Notes: a model not told the origin generated them from the letters alone. Shown: positions 1 to 9,380, numbered from the stretch's first letter. The stretch is 64,000 nucleotides of DNA from Bacteroides sp. AN502(2024) (GCF_041227145.1 NZ_JBGFSP010000003.1:62001-126000), one strand, 5' to 3'. Made by a program: numbers and translations.

Positions 1-1551
1 ATTCGGATTGGAACTATACGCCGAAGGAGCAAACCGGAACCGTTCGGGAGCTCGGCAATCGGCATCTGCACCGATTCTACCGGGAGCCGATGTATCCATC
101 GGTTTCATCAGATACGGGAATCCGGTACGACGATACTCCGTCCATGCTTCCACGGCATTCGGATAAAGAGCTAAGTATTTCTGAGTAATAATCTTTTGTA
201 ACTGCTCTTCCTGTTCAGTTAATTTTCCGGCATAATCATCCCATTTAGGGGAAGTATTACCGATACTCAAATCGTGAGAGTAATAGCCGTATTTGTAAAG
301 ACTACTTGTCAATACACTCGGCTTGGCAGTGCTATTCAGATAAGTAGCAGCACTTCCGACTCCATTTTCTTGAAATGACATGCTGACACCTTGCTCATAG
401 AATGTTCGCGCATTTCCTTCCGATAAGCCGTAAAGTACAGCTTCCGCCTTCAAGAAATAAGTTTCAGAAGCTCTGAACCAATATAAAGGAGAGCCGGAGT
501 TGACTTTAGGTTTTGAAGCGAAGATAGGAGAATAAGAATCAGTCGCATCTGCCTTCTTAGGTTGCGTATTGGCAGAAGCTATAGGAAAATAGCCCTTTTG
601 CGGAGACCACCTGTTTCCATAGCTTCCTTTCTCAAAGTAAGCACCCATTCTTGGGTCGCTATATCCATCCAGATATGCCCAGATAGTAGTCCCCAGCCTG
701 GTTTCGTTATATTCTTCTATGGAAGCTATCATTGAATTCAAAAGCGGCATTTTATCCGAATTTTGAATCTTCGCTTCCTCCGTTATATGCTCGATAACGC
801 CTCCGTTCTTAGGGTCGAGAGCCTTTGCAATGTATTCCCGTGCTAATGTTTCATCAGTGAAATGTACTCTGACAGCCATTCTCAGCATCAAAGAGTTTGC
901 CAGTTTCACCCACTTCTTTACGTCTCCACCATAGATCAAATCGTACTTAGCTAAGACGCTATAAGAGATATTGTTCAACAAATCGACAGCTTTTGCCAAA
1001 TCAGCCAACATCGTTTTATAAACCATTTCCTGACTGTCGAACTTCGGAGCTATACTCCCGTCACCGGCCGTAGTGTAAGAAATAGGACCGAATACATCCG
1101 TTGCCCGCAGCCATGCCACGTTTCTGACGATATTTGTCATTTCCATCATAGCCCTTTCGGTCGGGTCCTCCGTATTCTTGGCCAACTGATAAATTTCGTT
1201 CCACGGAAGGAATATTTTAGAATAAAAATTCTCATACGCATACTTCATACGGTTGTCGGCAAAGTTCCAGTTAGACTCCAAAGAGAAGTTCCAATTATTA
1301 TTGTTTCCAAAATAGCCGATGTAATTACCGGAAGAAATCAAATCTGTATTTTGCAAATCATTGCCCGGTCCGGTAGTCAAGCTCGGCGATCCGATAGGAA
1401 TCACCAATTGCTGCATATTCAAGAAGCGGGCACTATACTTTAAAGGACCTAACTCTGCATCGGAAACACCCAACGTATTCGTATTTATCTCTTCGTAATC
1501 GCAAGCCGACACTAAGCAAAGCGACAAAAGTAGAATGATATATTTTCTCAT
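1..1551 (-). CDS. SusD/RagB-like surface lipoprotein (partial, C-terminus off the left edge)
   Basis: Minus-strand frame open from an ATG at 1551 to the window edge, 517 codons seen. It begins MRKYIILLLSLCLVSAC, a lipoprotein signal with Cys at residue 17, followed by an alpha-helical SusD-type body. Motifs typical of the SusD-like_2 group are visible: a WNEIYQLAKN stretch near residue 165, RATDVFGPISY near 200, and AWTEYRRTGFPYL close to the edge, which is normally near the C-terminus. SusD proteins sit on the outer surface and cap a SusC barrel to capture glycan. It starts 14 bases after the SusC gene at 1566-4862, so the two form one operon. Its expression should follow the orientation of the DNA switch upstream of that SusC. 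The substrate is unknown, but the equivalent genes of the opposite operon sit next to a GH18 enzyme. Confidence 0.9.
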   Translation of the reverse strand, partial: MRKYIILLLSLCLVSACDYEEINTNTLGVSDAELGPLKYSARFLNMQQLVIPIGSPSLTTGPGNDLQNTDLISSGNYIGYFGNNNNWNFSLESNWNFADNRMKYAYENFYSKIFLPWNEIYQLAKNTEDPTERAMMEMTNIVRNVAWLRATDVFGPISYTTAGDGSIAPKFDSQEMVYKTMLADLAKAVDLLNNISYSVLAKYDLIYGGDVKKWVKLANSLMLRMAVRVHFTDETLAREYIAKALDPKNGGVIEHITEEAKIQNSDKMPLLNSMIASIEEYNETRLGTTIWAYLDGYSDPRMGAYFEKGSYGNRWSPQKGYFPIASANTQPKKADATDSYSPIFASKPKVNSGSPLYWFRASETYFLKAEAVLYGLSEGNARTFYEQGVSMSFQENGVGSAATYLNSTAKPSVLTSSLYKYGYYSHDLSIGNTSPKWDDYAGKLTEQEEQLQKIITQKYLALYPNAVEAWTEYRRTGFPYLMKPMDTSAPGRIGADADCRAPERFRFAPSAYSSNPN

Positions 1552-1565
1552 AATCAATTATTTTA

Positions 1566-4500
1566 TTAGAATCCAAATTTCAAACTTATTCCATAAGTCG
1601 ACTGGCTGGGCAACATGAAGTAATCATATCCCTGCCCGAAGGTGCCGGTAGAGGCAGTGAGTTCCGGATCATAAGGAGCCTTGTTGTAAATCATCCACAA
1701 ATTGGTTCCATAGACCGACAGATTCACATCATTAAGCACACCCTTAAACCATTTGTTGGGGAATTTATAACTCAGTTTAGCTTCCTGCAATCGCACGTTC
1801 GTGGCAGAATAAGTGTAATAAGCATCCAGATTAGAAACTGCCTCATAATAAGTTTTCGGGGCTACCTGAAAGTTGCCTACCCATACACCGCCTGCGTCAC
1901 GTGCATCGGCTGATGCCTTTGAAACGCCATATCTGTCAAGCACCGCCTGTGTTTTGGAAATAACGATTCCCCCTATGCGGGCTGCAAACAAAAGATTTAG
2001 ATTAAATCCCTTATAACTGAATCCATGTTGCCAACCAAGGTTCCATTTCGGATTCACACTTCCCAACTTATAAGGTTCTGTTGTTTCTGTAGTTAACGCT
2101 TGCCCCGGCTGATGTTCAATGTATCCGTCGATATCTCTCTTCAACCATTCATTGGCATACACCGTACCGATTTCTCCACCTTCCCGCAGACGGAAACGTC
2201 CTACCTGCAAGTCTGTCAAATCCATCAATGTATTGGAAACCGGATTCAGCACATCCCGCGCCAATTGTACAATCTTATTCTTATTGGTTGTAGCCGTAAG
2301 GGTGGTATTGTAGTTGAAGTGACCGAAATCCTTGTCAAATCCCAAACTTAATTCCCATCCCCGGTTCTGAACATTACCTGCCTGCACGAACATAAAATCA
2401 TAACTTCCTCCCAAATTTGCTTTCAACAATTGGTTGTAAGTATTTGAGTGGTAATAAGTCACTCCGAGAGTTATCATATTGTTGAACCATCTCGAGTCGA
2501 TACCCACTTCATACGAACGGGTTCTTTCTGCTTTGAAATCGGGAAGCGGATAATATTTATAAGGTTTGAAATTACCGCCTTCTATTTCATGTGTCAAAGT
2601 TCCGGGGGTAATACCGGTATAAGGAATCGGCGAACCGACTTCGGTAAACGAACCTCTTACCTTCAAGAAGCTCAAGGTAGGACTTAATGATTTTTTAATA
2701 TTATCGGGCAATAACTCTGTAATAATAGCAGACAGGCCGACAGAAGGATAAAAAATCCACGGGTCTTTACTATTGACTAACTGAGATGGCTTGTCGGTTC
2801 TTCCTGTCAGAGTGAGATACAATGCAGAGTTCCACGACAATTCAGCTGAAGCGAAAATGGCTACATTTCGTTTGCGGGCGTCTCCACCGGTCTGGCTGGC
2901 AGTGCTACGGGTAGGATCTATATTGTTATAGGTAAACTTATTAGGAATATTGAGCAATTGTCCTCCATAACCTCTCCCTTTCGTGTCATATTCTTCAAAA
3001 GAAGTTCCGACATTAACTACCGCATGATATATCTCAGCAAACTGTTTATCAAAATTCACCATAATATCAGCATATTTCTGTTTAAAGGTTTCGTTGGAAT
3101 AGTTGTAACGTCCGTTGGGATTAGCAAACGTATTTATAGTAGATGCATACCGTTTGTCTTCTTTTTCCGTATAGGTATTATCCAAACGCACGCGCCCTGA
3201 TACATTCAGATAGTCGGTAATATCATACTTCAAAGATGCATAAAGCATGTAGCGGTCTTTTACTTCAGGACGAATGTTGCGGTAAGCAATCCAATAAGGA
3301 TTCTGAATATCCATACCGAAATCTCCGGGAGACCATTGTTGTGTAGCGTATCCCAACTCGCCGTTATAGCGTTCAAAATATTCTTCACGCCCGAAGTTTT
3401 CTCCTCGGGGATAGAGGTACACTCCAACAATAGGATTGAAATAGGTTCCGTAAGAAACCATATTATTGTAATATTCTCGAATATAACTTACGGATGCATC
3501 CAGAGTCAATTTATCTTTCAAGAATTTTGCGGTATTCCTTAAAGTGACGTTATATCGGTGATATTTGTTATTGGGGACAATTCCGTTTGAGTTTACAGCC
3601 GCCACAGAGAAATAAGTCTGGTTTTTATCATTTCCGGTGGAGAGGTTGAATGAATTATTGAAGGTTGTTCCCAGTTCAAAGAAATCTTTCGGGTCATAAC
3701 AGGATTTGTTTTCCATTTTATCTCCCCATGAGTAATAATTTCCGGACAATCCATAGCGGTTTTGGAATTCGGGCATCATCATCGGGGTCATCATTTCTAC
3801 AGAAGAGGATATATTCAAACGCATTTTTCCAGCCGCTCCTTTCTTCGTATTAATAAGAATAACTCCATTGGCTGCGCTGGCACCATATAAAGCGGCAGCA
3901 GAGGGTCCTGTTAATACGGATAGACTTTCAATATCATCCGGATTGAAATTTGCGATACCTTCTCCGGAAGTTCTACCGCTGCCAAATCCCGTACCATCCC
4001 CGTCTCTGTCTGCCTGGTTACCAATAGGCACACCATCTACTACGTAGAGCACGTTATTGTCTCCACCTATCGATTTATTACCACGCATCACCACGCGCGT
4101 GCTACCACCCACACCGGAAGCACTTCTTTGGATATTGACACCTGCTACCTTTCCGTTCAAACTATTGATAAAGTTAGCATCCTTTACAGCGCTAATCTCA
4201 TCACCTTTTACTTGCTGCACGTTGTAACTCAATGCTTTCTCGGAACGTTTGATACCTAATGCGGTAACAACAACTTCGTCCAATACTTGCGTATCTTCCC
4301 CTAAAGCAACTTTTAGGGGTTGTGCGTTGGCAAGCGTGATTGCCTGGGAGGCATAACCAATATAAGATACTTCAAGTACATCACCTTTGGCGGCCTGTAT
4401 TTTGAAATTTCCATCCATATCAGTAATAGTACCATTTGAAGTTCCTTTTACCAGAATACTAACTCCAATCAATGGTTCTCCTTTTGAATCGGTAACAGTA

Positions 4501-4862
4501 CCACTCGCCATAATTGGAGTTTTTTTCTGATGACCGTCTTTATTACTCTTTGCAGAAAGTACAATATGATTATCTACTATTGAAAAACTGACATTAACCC
4601 CTCTGAACAACTGATTCATTACATTATTCAGTGATTCTTTTGTTACCTTGATGGATACGATGTGATTTATATCGACATCATTTGTGTTATAGACCACTGA
4701 CATTGAAGTTTGTTTCTCAATCTCTTTCAATGCAGTGTTTAAAGGTACTTTTGATAGATTAAGAGTGATCGTTCGTTCTTGCCCATAAACTGAAGCAAAA
4801 CACGAAACCAACAAAAGGAAAAATAACAAGTATGAAAACCTGTGCTTTATAATTTCTTTCAT
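1566..4862 (-). CDS. SusC/RagA-family TonB-dependent transporter with N-terminal STN domain
   Basis: 1098 residues. Order: signal peptide ending near residue 27 (ASVYGQ), STN domain (about 30-105, from ITLNLSKVPLNTALKEIEKQ), CarboxypepD_reg-like beta domain (about 118-190), TonB-box-like region with LDEVVVTALGIKR near 195, plug (about 205-350) and a beta-barrel ending in Phe. It would import oligosaccharides across the outer membrane with energy from TonB. In the orientation read here this copy is intact and followed by its SusD, so it is the one that can be expressed. A 66-bp stretch of its coding sequence (4285-4350), around residues 172-192, is an inverted repeat of the start of the headless SusC at 6568. 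STN domains in this family often signal to anti-sigma factors, but no sigma/anti-sigma pair lies in this window. Confidence 0.93.
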   Translation of the reverse strand: MKEIIKHRFSYLLFFLLLVSCFASVYGQERTITLNLSKVPLNTALKEIEKQTSMSVVYNTNDVDINHIVSIKVTKESLNNVMNQLFRGVNVSFSIVDNHIVLSAKSNKDGHQKKTPIMASGTVTDSKGEPLIGVSILVKGTSNGTITDMDGNFKIQAAKGDVLEVSYIGYASQAITLANAQPLKVALGEDTQVLDEVVVTALGIKRSEKALSYNVQQVKGDEISAVKDANFINSLNGKVAGVNIQRSASGVGGSTRVVMRGNKSIGGDNNVLYVVDGVPIGNQADRDGDGTGFGSGRTSGEGIANFNPDDIESLSVLTGPSAAALYGASAANGVILINTKKGAAGKMRLNISSSVEMMTPMMMPEFQNRYGLSGNYYSWGDKMENKSCYDPKDFFELGTTFNNSFNLSTGNDKNQTYFSVAAVNSNGIVPNNKYHRYNVTLRNTAKFLKDKLTLDASVSYIREYYNNMVSYGTYFNPIVGVYLYPRGENFGREEYFERYNGELGYATQQWSPGDFGMDIQNPYWIAYRNIRPEVKDRYMLYASLKYDITDYLNVSGRVRLDNTYTEKEDKRYASTINTFANPNGRYNYSNETFKQKYADIMVNFDKQFAEIYHAVVNVGTSFEEYDTKGRGYGGQLLNIPNKFTYNNIDPTRSTASQTGGDARKRNVAIFASAELSWNSALYLTLTGRTDKPSQLVNSKDPWIFYPSVGLSAIITELLPDNIKKSLSPTLSFLKVRGSFTEVGSPIPYTGITPGTLTHEIEGGNFKPYKYYPLPDFKAERTRSYEVGIDSRWFNNMITLGVTYYHSNTYNQLLKANLGGSYDFMFVQAGNVQNRGWELSLGFDKDFGHFNYNTTLTATTNKNKIVQLARDVLNPVSNTLMDLTDLQVGRFRLREGGEIGTVYANEWLKRDIDGYIEHQPGQALTTETTEPYKLGSVNPKWNLGWQHGFSYKGFNLNLLFAARIGGIVISKTQAVLDRYGVSKASADARDAGGVWVGNFQVAPKTYYEAVSNLDAYYTYSATNVRLQEAKLSYKFPNKWFKGVLNDVNLSVYGTNLWMIYNKAPYDPELTASTGTFGQGYDYFMLPSQSTYGISLKFGF
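4285..4350 (-). repeat. Left arm of invertible-segment inverted repeat (inside susC)
   Basis: Read on the minus strand, this 66-bp stretch matches 6573-6638 on the plus strand at 62 of 66 positions, with no gaps. Differences are at 4343/6580, 4320/6603, 4301/6622 and 4289/6634. The longest perfect core is 22 bp (4321-4342 against 6581-6602), followed by an 18-bp perfect block. Both arms are read in the same frame and encode the end of the CarboxypepD-like domain into the TonB-box region (ITLANA, PLKVAL, ED.). This is a likely crossover site for the recombinase encoded between the arms. Confidence 0.85.
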
Positions 4863-5239
4863 CTTATTCTTTTTAATTAGAAATAAATTTTAGATAGTTT
4901 AATTAGAGGACGGTGGCTAAAATGACCGTTTTCACAAAAAGGCTTCATGTATCTCTGCTTCTCATAATTAATAAATTTGTAGGTTACACTTAAAATTAAT
5001 TTCATAAGCGCTTATTCTATAGTAATACATTCTATGTTGCAACCTTACTAAACGAAGATAAGATTTTTTTCTTAAAAAATAATAAACGTAAATTTCTAAT
5101 TGAAAAAACAGAGACTCTAATATTTGACAAATAGAATCTTATACACTTTTAAAATCAGGCTGATTTATTATATTTGCATACATTTTGCATACAATTCATG
5201 TATGTTTCAGTTAATGTATAGATATAAACATTTATTTTT
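4863..5239. promoter_or_regulatory. Divergent regulatory region inside the invertible segment
   Basis: 377 bp between the SusC start (minus) and the recombinase start (plus), AT-rich. Plus-strand TATATTTG at 5169-5176 fits the Bacteroides -7 box and would serve the recombinase, but no good TTTG lies 19-21 bp upstream. Just downstream, TTTGCATACA occurs twice (5173-5182, 5184-5193) before a half-palindromic CATGTATG, possibly an autoregulatory site. For SusC on the minus strand I see only a weak -7 candidate (one mismatch, 5040-5047). This region should hold the one promoter that either SusC body can use. Confidence 0.5.
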
Positions 5240-6475
5240 ATGTTCAAATATTCAAGAGATGGAGTCTCTGTATTAACCATATTAGATACCAGAAGAGTAA
5301 AAAAGAGCGGACTGTTTCCTATTAAAGTTCAAGTGGTATTCAGAAGAAAACAAAAATATTATTCAACAGGAAAGGAACTTTCAAAAGAAGATTGGAATAG
5401 ACTGCTAAAAGCGAAAAGCAGGTTATTGGTAGAGGTACGAAATGATGTAGAAAGTAGTTTTTCTAATGTAAAACAGCACATTAATGAACTAATACAAAAG
5501 GGTGAATTTAATATGGAGACTTTAAGTCTTAAGTTAGGAAAACAAATAAAAGATATGAATTTGCATAGTGCTTTTAGTCTGAAAATGAAAGAGCTAAAAG
5601 ATAATGGACAGGCAAGTACTTATCTAAGTTATCAGAGTGCATTAAAAAGTCTAGAGAGTTTTGGCGGAACATATATTCTTTTAGAAAAAATTACAGTAGA
5701 TTGGCTCAAACAATGTGAGCATTTCTGGTTTTCAAAAGGTAAGAGCTATTCAAGCATTAGTATTTATTTCAGAGCTTTAAGGTGTATACTAAATCGTGCC
5801 ATACAAGATGGTATATTAAAAGAATCATCATTTCCTTTTGGAAAAAATAAATATGAAATTCCTGAAGGCTGTGGACGTAAATTAGCACTCACTCTTGCTG
5901 ATATAAAAAAAGTAATGTCCTATCAAGATGGAACAAAAGATATAGAAGAGTTTCGAGATCTATGGGTATTTTCTTATTTATGCAATGGCATCAATTTCAT
6001 GGATTTACTATTTCTTCAATATTCAAATATTGTAGATGGAGAGATTTGTTTTGTACGTTCTAAAACTTCAAGGACAGCTAAGCATAGTAAAGAGATACAT
6101 GCAGTAATAACTCCGGAAATGTGGAATATCATTCATAAATGGGGGAATCCTAGAATTAATCCACAAACATATATCTTTAAATACGCTGACGGAACAGAAA
6201 ATGCGTTTGAAAGAGTCAGACTAGTGAGACGTATTATTACTAAATGCAATAGAAGACTTAAAAAGATAGCTCAAGATACGGGAATCTCTCAATTAACAAC
6301 TTATACCGCTAGGCATTCATTTGCGACAGTTCTAAAACGTGCAGGCGCTAAGACTTCCTATATTTCAGAAAGTTTGGGGCACTCCAATTTAGCTGTCACA
6401 GAAAGTTATCTAGCCTATTTTGAGAAAGAAGAAAGAATAAGAAATGCTCAATTGCTTACCGACTTTAATATTTAA
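5240..6475 (+). CDS. Tyrosine recombinase (candidate SusC-switch invertase)
   Basis: 411 residues, the usual length of Bacteroides Tsr-type integrases. N-terminal arm-type DNA-binding part (about 1-95), SAM-like core-binding domain (about 100-200), catalytic domain (about 205-400). Visible catalytic elements are R358 in YTARHSFAT, H381 in LGHSN and the nucleophile Y390 in TESYLAYF. The place where the first catalytic Arg is usually found holds Asn249 in LCNGINFMDL, and the His of the HxxR box is replaced. Both changes may be features of this Bacteroidetes subgroup rather than damage. The gene lies wholly between the inverted repeats, so it inverts together with the SusC head. Composition is more AT-rich than the SusC genes, as often seen for acquired recombinases. 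The start is the ATG at 5240, 64 bp after the TATATTTG box. Confidence 0.9.
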   Translation: MFKYSRDGVSVLTILDTRRVKKSGLFPIKVQVVFRRKQKYYSTGKELSKEDWNRLLKAKSRLLVEVRNDVESSFSNVKQHINELIQKGEFNMETLSLKLGKQIKDMNLHSAFSLKMKELKDNGQASTYLSYQSALKSLESFGGTYILLEKITVDWLKQCEHFWFSKGKSYSSISIYFRALRCILNRAIQDGILKESSFPFGKNKYEIPEGCGRKLALTLADIKKVMSYQDGTKDIEEFRDLWVFSYLCNGINFMDLLFLQYSNIVDGEICFVRSKTSRTAKHSKEIHAVITPEMWNIIHKWGNPRINPQTYIFKYADGTENAFERVRLVRRIITKCNRRLKKIAQDTGISQLTTYTARHSFATVLKRAGAKTSYISESLGHSNLAVTESYLAYFEKEERIRNAQLLTDFNI

Positions 6476-6567
6476 ATTAGAATAATGCATGCAAATTGTA
6501 TGTACATTCTTTATTTTCTCTAGCCTTTCAACGTAACAATTTGTGAAAAAGCAGAAAAGATAAATAG

Positions 6568-9363
6568 ATTTTCTCCCAGACAATCACGCTTGCCAACGCA
6601 CACCCCCTAAAAGTTGCTTTAAGGGAAGATACGAAAGTGCTGGATGAGGTAGTAGTTACGGCTTTAGGTATTAAGCGTGCGACCAAGGCATTGAGTTATA
6701 ATGTGCAAGAAGTAAAAGGAGATGAGATAACAACCGTAAAAGACGCAAACTTCATGAACTCGTTGGCGGGAAAAGTTGCCGGTGTTCAAATCAGCAGTGG
6801 AGCTACAGGAGCCGGTGGCGCCGCACGTGTGGTAATGCGTGGTATGAAATCTTTGACTAAAGACAACAATGCATTATATGTAATTGACGGTGTGCCCGTA
6901 TTTAATACAGGGAAAAGTGGTGGTGAAGGATTATATGGTGATATGGGCGGTTCGGATGCCGTAGCCGATTTAAACCCTGACGACATCGCAAGTATTAGCA
7001 TGATGACAGGTCCTTCTGCAGCAGCTCTATATGGTTCTGCAGCAGCCAATGGAGTGGTTTTGATTACCACCCAAAAAGGACAAACAGAGAAAACGACCAT
7101 CACGCTATCCAACAGTACCACTTTCTCCAAAGCATACATTATGCCTAACATGCAGAACCGTTACGGTACAAGTTCAGGTTTATTTAGCTGGGGGGAACTG
7201 ACAGATAGAGGATATGACCCGTCTAATTTCTTTAAAATCGGTTCAAATGTAATCAATTCAGTAGCCTTGTCTACAGGAAACTCCAAGAATCAGACCTACC
7301 TATCTGCATCTACGACGAACTCTGGCGGTATTCTTCCAAACAACTCCTACAACCGATATAATTTTACTGCGCATAATACTACAAATTTTCTGAATGACAG
7401 AATGACTCTGGATATCGGTGCTCAATATATCTTTCAGAATAACAAAAATATGGTTGCCCAAGGTCAATACTACAATCCGCTTCCTGCATTGTACTTATTT
7501 CCCCGGGGGGATAATTTCGATGAAATCCGTCTGTACGAGCGTTATAACACAAACTACGGTTATATGGAACAGTACTGGCCATATGGCGATGCCAGTTTAT
7601 CGCTGCAGAATCCATATTGGGTGCAAAACCGTATTCTCCGTACTTCCAATAAAAAACGTTACATGCTAAATGCCTCATTGAAATGGAAAGTAACGGATTG
7701 GATTAATATTACCGGCCGCGTGAACCTTGACAATTCCGACTATCGAAATAAGAATGAGAAATCTGCTTCAACATTAACAACTTTCTGTGGTGTAAGTGGC
7801 GGCTTTGAAGATGCTATGCGCCAAGAACGTTCTTTGTATGCAGATATCTTAGTTAATATGGACAGGACTTTCGGTGATTTTCACCTGGCAGCCAATGTGG
7901 GTACTTCCATTTATCATACCTCAATGGACCAATTGTATTTTGCCGGTGACTTAGTCATTCCAAATTTCTTCCAAGTTAATAATATCAACTTCTCGTCCAA
8001 CTATAAACCTGATCCTACAGGATATGAAGATGAAATTCAAAGTATTTTTGCCAGTGCTGAACTAAGTTGGAAGAATCAGTTATATTTGACATTGACCGGA
8101 CGTAACGATTGGGATTCCAAATTAGCCTTCTCCAAACAAAAGTCATTCTTCTATCCGTCAGTAGGATTGTCGGCTCTACTGTCGGAAATGATCGCTTTAC
8201 CTGAAATGATTACTTATGCAAAAGTGCGCGGTTCATATACAGTGGTAGCATCTTCTTTCGAACGTTTCCTCACTAATCCTGGATATGAATACAACAGCCA
8301 GACGCACAACTGGGCTAATCCGGCCGTATATCCGATGGATAATATGAAACCGGAAAAAACAAAATCATGGGAAATAGGTTTGAATCTTAAATTCTGGAAA
8401 AACCGTTTCAGTCTGGATGCTACTTATTATCGTTCCAACACTTTAAATCAGACATTTAAAGTAGACATCCCGTCCTCTTCAGGTTATAAACAAGCAATCG
8501 TACAAGCTGGTAATGTACAGAATCAAGGTATTGAACTGGCGTTAGGATTTAATGATAAATGGGGGGATTTCGGATGGTCTTCTAACGCAACCTTCACTTT
8601 AAACCGCAACAAAGTAAAACGATTGGCAAGTGGAAGTGTTAATCCTGTCACCGGAGAAGCTATTCAGATGAACGAAATGAACGTAGGCTGGTTAGGTAAA
8701 GAAAATGTGGCTCCTCGCGTTATTCTGACAGAAGGAGGTTCTATGACAGATATTTACGTATATAACGCACTTACCAAAGATAATAACGGCAATATAAAAG
8801 TTGACCAGAATGGCAGCTTGGGAATTACCTCATCAAACACTCCGGTAAAAGTAGGAGATTTGGACGCTGATTTCAATTTGGGATGGACCAACCATTTCAA
8901 TTATAAAGGCATTGATTTAGGAATCGTTCTTTCTGCACGTGTAGGTGGGTTAGCTTATTCCGCTACACAAGGTATTTTGGATTATTATGGAGTATCCGAA
9001 GCATCAGCCGCTATGCGCGACAGAGGCGGCATGCCTATTAACAACGGTACAGTTGATGCGCAGAAATATTATCAAGCGATCAGTACCGGAGAGGGCGGTT
9101 ATGGTCGTTATTACCTCTATAGCGCAACCAATGTTCGTTTGCAGGAATTGAGCTTGAATTATACGCTTCCCCCAAAATGGTTCGGAAATGTAACCAATAT
9201 CACTTTGGGAGTCGTAGGGCGCAATCTATGGATGATATACTGCAAAGCTCCATTTGATCCGGAATTGTCCGCTTCCACATCCAGTAACTATTATATGAAT
9301 GTAGACTACTTTATGCAGCCTAGCCTGCGCAACTTCGGTTTTAATGTGAAAGTTCAATTCTAA
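6568..9363 (+). CDS. Headless SusC-family transporter body (silent cassette in this orientation)
   Basis: The frame opens after the TAG at 6565-6567 and runs about 930 codons to the terminal Phe. It has no ATG at the natural position; the first possible start is a GTG at 6637 just before LDEVVVTALGIKR. Signal peptide, STN and CarboxypepD-like domains are missing, while the plug and barrel are complete and close relatives of the left SusC. The lost part lies on the opposite strand inside the invertible segment, and 6573-6638 matches the left gene at 62 of 66 bases in the same frame. Without a signal peptide the protein cannot reach the outer membrane, so the operon is expected to be OFF for uptake here. 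After inversion it would become a full-length transporter. Confidence 0.88.
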   Translation: MFSQTITLANAHPLKVALREDTKVLDEVVVTALGIKRATKALSYNVQEVKGDEITTVKDANFMNSLAGKVAGVQISSGATGAGGAARVVMRGMKSLTKDNNALYVIDGVPVFNTGKSGGEGLYGDMGGSDAVADLNPDDIASISMMTGPSAAALYGSAAANGVVLITTQKGQTEKTTITLSNSTTFSKAYIMPNMQNRYGTSSGLFSWGELTDRGYDPSNFFKIGSNVINSVALSTGNSKNQTYLSASTTNSGGILPNNSYNRYNFTAHNTTNFLNDRMTLDIGAQYIFQNNKNMVAQGQYYNPLPALYLFPRGDNFDEIRLYERYNTNYGYMEQYWPYGDASLSLQNPYWVQNRILRTSNKKRYMLNASLKWKVTDWINITGRVNLDNSDYRNKNEKSASTLTTFCGVSGGFEDAMRQERSLYADILVNMDRTFGDFHLAANVGTSIYHTSMDQLYFAGDLVIPNFFQVNNINFSSNYKPDPTGYEDEIQSIFASAELSWKNQLYLTLTGRNDWDSKLAFSKQKSFFYPSVGLSALLSEMIALPEMITYAKVRGSYTVVASSFERFLTNPGYEYNSQTHNWANPAVYPMDNMKPEKTKSWEIGLNLKFWKNRFSLDATYYRSNTLNQTFKVDIPSSSGYKQAIVQAGNVQNQGIELALGFNDKWGDFGWSSNATFTLNRNKVKRLASGSVNPVTGEAIQMNEMNVGWLGKENVAPRVILTEGGSMTDIYVYNALTKDNNGNIKVDQNGSLGITSSNTPVKVGDLDADFNLGWTNHFNYKGIDLGIVLSARVGGLAYSATQGILDYYGVSEASAAMRDRGGMPINNGTVDAQKYYQAISTGEGGYGRYYLYSATNVRLQELSLNYTLPPKWFGNVTNITLGVVGRNLWMIYCKAPFDPELSASTSSNYYMNVDYFMQPSLRNFGFNVKVQF
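6573..6638 (+). repeat. Right arm of invertible-segment inverted repeat
   Basis: Plus-strand partner of 4285-4350 (62 of 66 identical). Homology begins abruptly at CTCCCAG (6573), six bases after the in-frame stop that closes the headless SusC upstream. That is what a site-specific exchange boundary would look like. Beyond 6638 the two SusC genes remain similar only at the level of homologous coding sequence. Confidence 0.85.
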
Positions 9364-9380
9364 AAGAAAAAACTAACGTT

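Larger units (their letters stand above)
4285..6638. other. Candidate invertible DNA segment switching two SusC/SusD operons
   Basis: The segment lies between the two inverted repeat arms. It contains, on the minus strand, the first ~175 codons of the left SusC (signal peptide, STN, most of the CarboxypepD-like domain) with its upstream region. On the plus strand it holds a complete tyrosine recombinase gene. The right-hand SusC body lacks exactly those N-terminal parts, and its frame starts eight bases inside a TAG stop at 6565-6567. Inversion across the repeats would leave the left SusC headless and join the N-terminal parts in frame to the right SusC. SusC shufflons driven by tyrosine recombinases are known from Bacteroides fragilis. 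That this copy is active is inferred from sequence only. Confidence 0.82.

Noticed and set aside
1566..4862. Sigma/anti-sigma control of the STN-containing SusC by a local ECF pair
   Set aside because: No ECF sigma or FecR-like gene is in the window; the linked regulator is a recombinase.
6637..6642. GTG at 6637 as the true start of the right-hand SusC
   Set aside because: It would give a protein without signal peptide, and the homologous frame extends upstream through the repeat; the head is present on the other strand.
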